From Zizania palustris (taxonomy: Eukaryota > Streptophyta > Magnoliopsida > Poales > Poaceae), in NCBI GenBank assembly GCA_019279435.1, contig JAAALK010000285.1, positions 70,044,249 through 70,108,248 of the forward strand: DNA of 64,000 nt, read 5' to 3'. Under the pieces are notes generated by a model. The model searched no databases. It saw only the letters and a program-made list of their open reading frames with translations, and was not told where the DNA came from. The translations under genes were made by a program, and so were the position numbers. Below are positions 55,437-64,000 of this stretch, one piece after another. Positions within the stretch are counted from its first letter, which is position 1; every line of letters begins with the position of its first letter.

Positions 55437-57425
55437 TGAGGAGCCATGCTGAATAGCGTGGGCCTCATGGCTCCAGAAGTGATGAGTCACTGTCAATGAT
55501 AGTCAAAGGGGACAAAAGAAGAAGAGATCTGCTGTTTCATGGGCCGCGCGTGACTCAGGTACACGGGCAGCGAGCGACTGTCGGGCTGAGAGAGCTGCGA
55601 AGTCGGGCTGGCCCAATCTGGGTACATGGGCCAGAAGCAGTAGAAGACCCACTGGACTGTTGACCAGGGTTGACTCAGGTACACGGGCGGTGAGCGATTG
55701 CCGGGCTGAGAGAGCTGCGGAGTCAGGCCGGCCCAATCCGGGTACATGGTGCAAAGTCGGTGGAGGCTTTGTCAGTTTCGGCGTAAAACTGACAACCGTT
55801 GATCTTGTATCCGACTGTCCAGAAGAGAAGCTGTAGTCGCTACGAAAACTTAGCTTCCGGATAAGTCATCTGTATCTCTAGGCCCACAGTCAGTCAGTCG
55901 TGTCTGTAAAAATTCCTAAGGGCAGTAGAGTCTTTTCCTTTATTCTTGCGTCTGTAAAAACCCTAAGGGGCAGGTGGAATATTCCTAGTGTTGGGCAGCC
56001 TATAAATAGGACCCCAATCCCTAGGGTTTGGACTACCCTTTTTGCTGAAATCAATACTACTCCTTTGGGTCACTTTTTGTCTCTTGCATTCTCTCTTCTC
56101 TCTCTTGTTGTGCGCAGCCAGGCTGCTGTTCATGGGATTTTAGCTTGCATTTATTTCATTTCGTTTGATGCTTTGAAGCTTCTATTTTGTTGAACGTGCG
56201 CAGCAAATCTGCAGCAACATTTGTTGCTTCGTTTCATGTGCACAGGCATTTTCCTGAGTGTGTTTGTGCTTTGGTTTGCTTCTGTTCTTCACGAGCAGAG
56301 TACTAGTTCTTGCTGTTTGCAAGTAGTACTCCTCCACTGTAGCAACAGTACTCTAGTGTCAGCTTTTTGCTTTCTACTGCACAGCTTTTTGATCGAAGTT
56401 GACAGGCCCAAGTAACTTTTATGTCTGTTCTCTGGCGAAGCCACCTTCTCTGTTCGAAGCCCCTCAGCTCCATGAGGCAGGCTTCGATCTAACATCTTCG
56501 AAGGCTTCGCTTGAACTTCGGCTTCATTTTTGTGCTGTTTCTCTAGCTTCACTTTGTACTGTCAGCTTCACATACTTAGATAGTCCTCGCGAAGGTGTTC
56601 TCTGTCACTAGCTATTCGAAGTCAATACTTCGTCAGGCTTCGGAGTTAGCTTCGAAGCTAATCTCACTGATAGACTTCGTTTTTGGTCTCTCTGTCGCAT
56701 GTCAGCCTTCGCTTCTCTTTTCGAAGTTAGCTCCTTTCGAAGGTAGAGTGTAGGCTTCGAATTTGGTTTCTCTGTCGTGTGACAGGCTTCGCTTCTTTGT
56801 TCGAAGGTTGTCCGTCTGTTGTGTTCGAAGTTTTCTGTTCGAAGGTTTGGCTTCGAAGCCCTCGGTTCGAAGCTGTGTTCAAAGCTTTGCCTTCGAAGTA
56901 CATACTTCGAAGCAGGCTCCGACTTTGTCATACTTCGCTTCGAAGCATACTTCGATTTCTTCCACTTCGAACTAGGCTAGACCGAAACCTACCTTCGGCA
57001 TTTTCACAACACCTTCGACAGACTTCGACTTCCATCTCCGAACCAGGCTTCGACCAGCGAAGTAGACTTCAACACTTCGAAGCAGGCTTCGTCCAGAGAA
57101 GCAGGCTTCGCCGAGTTTCGAACAGGAGATAGATTTGAACGGGTAACGTCTCTTCTCTCCCATAGTGCACCTAGATTGCATTACTGAGAAGACTGTCTTG
57201 CCTAGTCTTGCGTATACTGTTTATCTGTCAATTAGCACTGCTTTGATAGTTCTCTGTTTGTCATCAGCTACTTCTAGGCTAGATACCTTTAGACTTAGGC
57301 TATATGTTTATTTTCTGCTGCTTAGTCTTTTGAGGTGCGTTGGGTATCGGGATCAGGCCATTGATTCGAAAGAATTTTTAAGGCGCCCATTCACCCCCCC
57401 TCTGGTCGCTACTTTCGGTCCTACA
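55437..57425 (+). repeat. 3' LTR of element C
   Basis: 1989 bp, offset 9300 from the 5' LTR throughout, with scattered substitutions and no length change. TATAAATAGG at 56001-56010. Followed by CCAGA (57426-57430). Confidence 0.9.
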
Positions 57426-57430
57426 CCAGA

Positions 57431-60410
57431 CTAAGCAGTTAATCATAGAACAAAATCATATAACAAAGGCATCTATAGGCAAGTACATGTAAAAGCAGTT
57501 AATCATATAACAAAATCTAAGGACACTAGTGTTATCATAGAAAAGTGGAACACCCTTAAAATCCAACCCAAAATCCCGCAAAGTAGAAACCATCCACAAA
57601 ATCTATGAGCAATAGTTAGCAGCAGCTACATACTCAGCCTCAGGTGTAGACTACGCAATGCTAGACTATTTGCAAGAAGACCAGCAAACAAGAGAAGAAC
57701 CTAGAAAAAGACAAGTACTATCGGTACTTTTCCTATCAATTCTACATCCAACAAAATCAGCATTAGAAAAATATCGAAGGCATAAAGAAGATTATGCAGA
57801 ATACCAAATACCAAAATCAAGAGTGTGTTTTAGGTACATCAGTATGTGTTTTACCGCTTTATTATGTGACACTCTTGGAGAAGCCTGAAAACTAGTGTTC
57901 AGACATACTGTGAAGTGTATGTCCAGCCTTGTAGTCATCAAGTAGAGGAGGGAGCCGATCATGCTTCAGAACTCCTTCTGATCCACTTCTTCTCCATCTT
58001 CACCTGGGTCAAGCACTATTGAGGTAGCCATCGAAGTGGCAAGCAACTTCACATCGCTCATATCAAAGAGCTTCAATAGGTCCTTGGTGTACTTTGTCTA
58101 ATGCATGAAAGTACCTTGTTTGCTTTGCTTGATTTGCAAACTAAGGAAGAAGGTCAGATCTCTCATTATTGACATCTAGTATTCCCTATTCATAAAATCG
58201 GCAAACTTGGCCACAAGTGTATGAGAAAATCATCCAAAAATAATGTCATCAACATAATTATGAACAAGGAGGAAATCTTTGCCATGCTTCAGAGTAAACA
58301 TGGTTTTGTCAATAGAGCCTATTTTGTACCCATGCTCAAGCAAAAAGTTCCTAAGTCAGTCATACCAGGCCCTAGGAGCTTGCTTTAGCCCATACAAAGC
58401 TTTGTAAATTTTAAAGACTTTATGAGGGTACTTGGGATGTTCAAAGCCTAGACGTTGTCTAACATAAGCATCATCTCCTATGAAACCATTAAGAAAAACA
58501 CTTTTAACATCCATTTGATAAAGCTTCAAACCGTGAGAAGATGCAAAAGCAAGCAAAATCCTAATGGCCTCAAGTCGATCTACTAGAGCAAAGGTCTCTC
58601 CAAAATCAACCCCCTCGACTTGAGAGTAACCCTGAGCAACAAGCTTAGCCTTGTTTCTTACAATAGACCCATTCTCCCTCTGTTTGTTTTTTAAAATCCC
58701 TTATGTGCGAATGATATGAATGTTAGGGGGTGGATCTACAAGAACCCAGACTTAGTTTCTATCAAAGTTTTCTAACTCCTCATGCATGGCATTGATCCAA
58801 CTTGAATCGGATAAAGCATGACAAACATCTAAGGGCTCAAATGAGGCAATAAATGCAGAATCAATAAAATGATCATGAGATCGAGTTACCCTTTCATCTA
58901 GCTCACCGATGATCTGCTCTAGAGAATGCATCTTCTGAATGTGCTGCGAACCTTCTCGATGAGATGCAGCCTCCTCCTCAACACTAGCCAGAGTATGGTC
59001 GAAGATGACCGAGGTCAAGGCAGATGCTTCGAGGCCTCTTGCGGATGTAGTGGATGCAGAGTCTACTTCAAGGGTTGCTGTAGTAGGAGGTAGGGGATCA
59101 TCCTCGAGGCCTTAACATTATTTAGGATCTTCTTCTTCAAATATGGTCTCATTCATATCATTTTCGCTGGCAAACTCAAAAGAAGAACTAACACATGGGG
59201 TTGATTCATCAAAAGTCACATCACATGACTCCATGACAGTGTTAGTCTCAAGATTAAACACACGATATGAATGACCATGAGTGGAATAACCCAAAAACTA
59301 AATACTCGAAGGTGAGTAACCTTGGGCTTTCTCCCAAAACGTAGTTCATAAAAGGCCAAATTCAAAATTGAGCGCAAAAAGATACGGTTAGAGATGTAAC
59401 ATCAAGTGTTTATAGCATCAGCAAAAAATCTTTTAGGAGTCCTATGCTCATCAAGCATCGTCCTAGCCATCTCAACCAATGTGAGGTTCTTTCTCTCAAC
59501 AACTCCATTCTGTTCAGGAACCCGTGGAGCAGAAAATTGATGTTCAATGTCATGCTCAAGGCAAAAGTCAATAAAGAAACTATTCTTGAACTCAGTGTCA
59601 TTATCACTTCTGATTGCTTTTAATGCACCAAGGAATTCAGTGAATAGTCTCAAAGCTAAGATCACAAAGTGTGAAAACACTTCATCCTTTCTTGCAAGAA
59701 AGAAGACCCAAGAATACCGGGAATAGTCATCCACCACGACAAGGACATACCATTTGCCACCTAAATAACTAACCCGAGAAGGACCTACAATGTCCATATG
59801 GATAAGTTCTCTTGATTGTTCTGTCATCACCACATTGATTGGTGAATGAGAGGCAGCCACCATCTTTTCATGTCGACAAGGAGCACAAACAAGATTTTTC
59901 TCAAACTTGAGTTTGGAAAATCCTCGGATCAGACCTAGGGAACTCAGTCGAGTGAGCAAGTCAAAGCTCATATGCCCTAGTCTCCTATGCCACATCCAGA
60001 GCTTAGAAGAAGGTTTAGAAATAAGACATTGAGAAGAACCAAAAGACTCAGAAAATTCAGCTCCAAAGACGCTCCATATTCTTGAAATCTTACAAACTAA
60101 AATACCAGAAGAATCGAGAACTTGTGAAATATCGCATCTGAAATGCACTTCCAAGCCCTCATCAAACAACTGAGACATAGAAAGCAAATTAAATCCCAAA
60201 TCCTTAACCAAAGCACATCTTTGAGAATGAAATCTTCATTAATTCTAATCATACCTATGCCTATTACTCTGCTCCTCCGATTGTTGCTGAAGGTGATGTA
60301 CTCACGTCGCTGGGTCGAGATGAGGCTGGAGAACTATAATGTATTCCTGGTCTTGTGGCGTTAACAATCGGAATCCATGATCCACTTGTTCTCTAGGCCT
60401 CCGTCTGCCA
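57431..60410 (-). pseudogene. D Pol remnant
   Basis: Minus-strand pieces in order: protease MDSD-like start (about 60375), pre-integrase HRRLGHMSFDLL, integrase with HMDIVG, RSDNDTEF and ERKNLT (60211-59402), linker and N-terminal reverse transcriptase (59018-58752), KALYGLKQAPRAWYD (58556-58356), YVDD (about 58251-58240), and RNase H start. The last 60 or so residues of Pol are deleted: homology resumes at about 57521 within the NTS-type block. A 20-odd-bp AAGCAGTTAATCATA-AACAAAATC repeat (57434 and 57491) marks the deletion edge. Multiple stops. Confidence 0.8.
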
Positions 60411-61823
60411 CCTACACAAAGTGAGAAAATCTCGAGTGCTTTGTGTTAGGGTGAGTGAAAACTGACGTGGTATCCAGCACTAAGAGACTCGAGCTATAGG
60501 GAAAGCAATAGCAGACTGTCTACACATAGGATATGAATCATGATAAAAAGTGCGAGGTATTATGAGGTCTCCTAACCTATCGAGGATCAAAACGACTAAC
60601 ACGTGGTCTAGCACCATATGAGTCATGGTGTATCCCATGATGGGAAAATCCTCTCATGTGAGCACGAGGAGCCTCAAGAAAGAGAGAACGAGAATGAAGG
60701 ATGAACTCATGTATAACAACACGTGCTTGATACATGTCTCGTGTCCTCATCTCACAAGAACTCCGCTCATCCTTCATGCGACGAAAACAGAAACCAACCA
60801 AATGTCCCACCCTCTGACAATATGAGCAATGAAAAATCTTTTTGGGGCAGGTGCATGGGTCTTGGGAGCAATCCTCACAGGCTCTCTTTGTTTCTGTTGA
60901 GGAGCTTTCTTGGGTGAAGGTGGTGTTTTCTTGGTAGGCTCGATGGGTTTCTTGGCTTTCTGTGGAGTCTCTTACTAGGCTCTCTCTTTCTCTAGGGTAG
61001 TGGGTGAAGTGAACACTGTTTTTCACTTAATATCTAGAGACATTCTGTCAAAACCCAACCCTAGAGCTATCCCTGCCCTGTTAGCACATATCTTGGTCTT
61101 GGCCAAGACCAAATCCATCCTACCCTTCTCTTCAGTGCATTTATCCACCATAGAGAGAAGGTAATCATTTTCAATCATGAGTTTGTCAACTTGCCCTCTA
61201 GCAAAGCTGAGTTGGTCCTTTAGGATGATGCAGGTGGAATAAGTTGGCTGCACATCCTTAGAACTCTCAGTAATCTCCAATCTAGCCTCTAGTTCTTTAA
61301 CATCCTTGTCCCTAAGTTCAATGCTTTCAATGAGTAATGGGCAATTTGAACAAGCATCATAAATAATATGTCTAGATTCCATCATAGTGATTTCTTTTTG
61401 TGCAATCTCAAGCTTATCGATAGTTTGAGCATGCACAGAATGTAACTCGGCAAGCTCAGTCATGACAACACAACAGGACTCACACTCAGCATCATCTAAC
61501 TTAGACTTAAGAAAAGAATACTCAGTGGAAACAAAATCAAGTTTAAGTCTATGTTCTTTGCGTTCTCTAGTAGCTTTCACAAGTAATCTATCCTGACCAA
61601 TTAAAGCATCATTCAATTCATCAACTTTAACCAACAGTTGGTCATGGGATAAAGTTACCTCTAATGAGTCTAGCTCATCATCGTTGTGGATGTCATCGGC
61701 CATGAAGCAAAGCCCGGTGAAGTCCTTCACCTTCTTCTCTTCCTTCTATTATGGTTCATCCTCATCAGAGCTTGGCTCTTCACTTGAAGAAGTGTCAATA
61801 TCACTCAAAGCATCCATAAAAGC
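60411..61823 (-). pseudogene. D Gag C-terminal two thirds, truncated by an LTR
   Basis: Minus strand: acidic stretch and KDFTGLCFMADD at about 61730, coiled coil with CX2C pairs (61700-61100), second knuckle CSYCQRVGHLVGFC (about 60836-60795), and an Arg-rich tail to a TAG (about 60420). The UAG is in frame with Pol, GTG TAG GTG, as in B. The N-terminal capsid and first knuckle are missing because another LTR begins at 61824 (TGTGGGATCAG). Confidence 0.78.
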
Positions 61824-63829
61824 TGTGGGATCAGATTGGGCGACTAGAAAGGGGTGAATAGGCGCCTTGACAAATTATCGTGAATAAGATGGCTTGTTCA
61901 GAACACCCAACGCTCCTCTAAAATTTCAGAAGCTAAAATGAGACTCAGAATTCAAAACCATAACTGAATTCAAACCAAATTCAAAAATTCATCCTAGATC
62001 GGAGTTTGGATTGAGGATCCAGTCTGTCGGCATTTGGTTCTCTAAAATAGACTACCTAGTTCGGCAAACAGTTTATCGACTGAAGGCTATCGGAGAATGA
62101 ATGGTCGACAGGGTTCAGAAGATTCAGATTTGAGTTTAAAGATCAATTCTGCCACAATCAATTCATTCTGAGGTACTTTGAACAAAGGTTCAACAATACA
62201 AACATGATGAATCACAGTGAACAGAATGTTGTGTAAGTAAACAGCTGAGGTAGAAAATATGAATGAACTTGGAAGCACTGAAGTTCAATTGTATCAAAGA
62301 ACTTGTGCTACATTCAGTTTAGCCATTTGCACTTGAATCAAGCTAAGAGCAAATCCGACAACACAATAGTGAATTACTGAATCTGAACAAGAAAAATGCA
62401 ACACAAAACTACCTCTGTTCAAAGATGGAGAATCTCAATCTGCCACTTGAAGACAAATCTGACTGCAGTGCTGGATATGAAATCAGCCAATAGCTCATGA
62501 ACACTAAAACATGCACATGCAGCCCTTCTGTCCAAGAAAACAAAATACACACAGGACTTAAACCACATACTGAAACTACAAGCAAAAAAGTCATTACTAG
62601 TCATTGTGTTCTACTGTTGCTTGATCATGTACACAAGGCTGGTAATGCAAGTCTTCAGAAGAGAATCAGAACAAATGCAAGCTTAGTATAACCAATGCCA
62701 ATTTGAACCAGAACTAAAACTGACTGAAAGACTACAAAGAAGTACCACAAAAATCAGTGCAGAACAATTTGGAAGAGAGGTATACTTATCAGGAGCTATG
62801 GTTAACTGCATAGTATGAGAGAACTCAAACAGTATTTTCCATAACACTAGCAAAAGATGAAGAATAAGAACCACGCAGAATCAAACTAACAAAAATAGGA
62901 ACAACAATCTTGTCACTCGTAAACTAATGTACTCTGAAAATTGACAATGAATAGAACCAGTGGAGATAAACTAGAAGGTTAATCACCCAGCCAAGGCTTC
63001 TTTCTCTCAAAGCTGAAGAAAACCTTCAATTCATCAAGCAATTTGTGCTGGTACAAGACCTATTATCTCAATCTGATACACATGTGCTCCAAACAAAACA
63101 GAAATGTCACACTCAAACCAATCTAAAAACTGATCAGAACAAAACTGCTGAAGAAGTCATATCAAAAATTTATACTGCATGTGTGATGTTCTCAATCAAA
63201 TTCAAGTCCAGAAAATCTCTCAAGAACCCAACACAGCTGCCAGGCACAAAGAACCGAAGAGGAAATAAATCAAGGATCGACAGCACACCTGGCGATAACA
63301 ACACTGGAAATCAGAAGGCAAACACTAATGAAGCTACTGTAGTTCAGCCGGGATGCACGAAGTACACATCTCAAAAGAAGCACAAGAGCACAGAGAGAGA
63401 TCGTAGGAATAAAAGTCTGGAAATCACTCTTTAGCCCCAAAAATTCACAGCCCAAAAGAGAGACGTAGAGAAAAGAATCAGTGGTGGCGCTGTGATCAAA
63501 TCAAAACAGTGAAGCTGAAAGGAAAACAGTGCTACACGGCAAAAACAATAGTACCAAGAAACATGACTATGAACAGTGTAAGTACCTTTTCTGAATTTGA
63601 TCCCAAGCATCAAAACTTGACAGATTTAAATGAGCAATAATAGACAACAAAAGGAAGGAATAAAATTCTGGTGTAATTGGAAAGAGCAGCCATAACCATT
63701 AAGCATGGGGTCCTTTATATAGGCTAGCCCATTAAAGTAATCCACAAAATGCCATTAAGGTTAAAGTTATGAGTATTTACCTAAATTCCATAATGTATTT
63801 TCAGAATTATAAATTTTGAAAAATACATT
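61824..63829 (-). repeat. Probable Sirevirus-type LTR, minus orientation, right end undefined
   Basis: Starts TGTGGGATCAGATTGGGCGAC, alignable with the D LTR start including the GGTGAATAGG and ACACCCAACGCTC stretches. Minus-strand TATATAAAGG near 63709-63718. The expected TTTCTCA end and polypurine tract are not found, so the right boundary is unknown. No gene in it. Confidence 0.5.
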
Positions 63830-63876
63830 TGAGAAACCAAGGGTTGGTTTCGGAGTCTGTGATGAGTGATTGACAG
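63830..63876 (+). repeat. First 47 bp of a plus-orientation Sirevirus LTR
   Basis: TGAGAAACCAAGGGTTGG followed by GATGAGTGATTGACAG, closely matching the start of the B and E LTRs. Cut at 63876 by another LTR. Confidence 0.6.
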
Positions 63877-64000
63877 TGTTGGGGAAATTACTCCATTTCC
63901 AGGGCTTAAAGATTAATCCTTCAAAGGCTGAGGAGGACTCCGAAGCTAGTGAACTGTTGTTCGAAGCATGCGTCGCCACGCCGAAGGGTGCAACGATGCG
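63877..64000 (+). repeat. Start of an LTR of the same family as the 493-bp solo LTR, runs off the window
   Basis: TGTTGGGGAAATTACTCC, similar to the minus-strand start of the LTR at 45430-45922. GACAG (63872-63876) would be its left duplication. Confidence 0.6.

Larger units (their letters stand above)
46137..57425 (+). mobile_element. Element C: complete but inactivated Sirevirus-type copia
   Basis: 11,289 bp with two 1989-bp LTRs, CCAGA duplication, primer site, Gag, Pol and polypurine-rich tail. I count about three dozen base differences between the LTRs (about 2%), roughly 0.7 million years at 1.3e-8 per site per year. It differs in LTR and Gag from B, so it is a separate family. Inserted in element D. 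Confidence 0.9.
42988..61823 (-). mobile_element. Element D: decayed Sirevirus-type copia, carrying nested C and a solo LTR
   Basis: Minus-strand element. 3' LTR at 42988-44714, polypurine tract, noncoding tail split by a 493-bp solo LTR and by element C, then Pol and Gag remnants at 57431-61823. Gag is cut at 61823, where another LTR starts, so the 5' LTR is not seen. Preceding bases GTGGA (42983-42987) are the only candidate duplication. Many stops and deletions. Confidence 0.8.

Noticed and set aside
61824..63010. Solo LTR ending at TTTCTCTCA followed by AAGC near 63003-63013
   Set aside because: The end and duplication match only partly, and the LTR-type TATA box lies 700 bp beyond, so this boundary is probably chance.

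Overview
The window is a stretch of grass (Poaceae) nuclear heterochromatin made almost entirely of nested LTR retrotransposons, with one host-type gene. The evidence for a grass is a solo LTR that looks like a centromeric CRM/CRR chromovirus, Sirevirus-type Ty1/copia elements with long coiled-coil Gag proteins and tRNA-iMet primer sites, a Tat-lineage Ty3/gypsy element, CACTA and hAT remnants, and a GT-AG spliced heavy-metal-associated (HMA) domain gene. I cannot name the species.

Layout. (1) 1-7026: 3' part of a decayed plus-strand Sirevirus (element E). Its pol is split by a 911-bp CRM-like solo LTR (1324-2234). (2) 7027-11312 and 35945-36991: 3' part of a Tat-lineage gypsy element (F), with an integrase tail, a degenerate antisense plant-mobile-domain (PMD) gene and the 3' LTR. 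(3) 11313-35944, flanked by the 5-bp duplication CATGG: a gag-only, long-LTR element (A). It contains three LTRs in + - + orientation plus an LTR fragment, joined through two foldback junctions. (4) 19542-30366, inside the inverted LTR of A and flanked by ATACC: an apparently intact, very young minus-strand Sirevirus (B). Its two 1983-bp LTRs differ at one base that I could find. (5) 36992-42115: the least transposon-rich part, with the three-exon HMA gene (38167-38787, minus), a 766-bp hAT-like element, and CACTA-type or unclassified remnants. (6) 42116-42987: a CACTA terminus with an internal tandem duplication. (7) 42988-61823: a decayed minus-strand Sirevirus (D). It carries a 493-bp solo LTR (45430-45922) and a complete but dead plus-strand Sirevirus (C, 46137-57425, duplication CCAGA). 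(8) 61824-64000: further LTR pieces running off the window.

Nesting order read from the duplications: E and A went into F; B went into A; a CRM-like LTR went into E; C and the 493-bp LTR went into D; D appears to sit in the CACTA remnant. B is the youngest and the only element whose enzymes look intact. Its Gag and Pol are separated by one in-frame UAG, which is found at the same place in D.

The features most worth following are the A element (three LTRs within one target-site duplication, foldback junctions, and a 270-aa ORF that looks like a double-stranded-RNA-binding domain plus coiled coil), the antisense PMD unit with its own TATA box in F, and the intact B element. All boundaries and ages come from reading the sequence by eye; no database search was possible.
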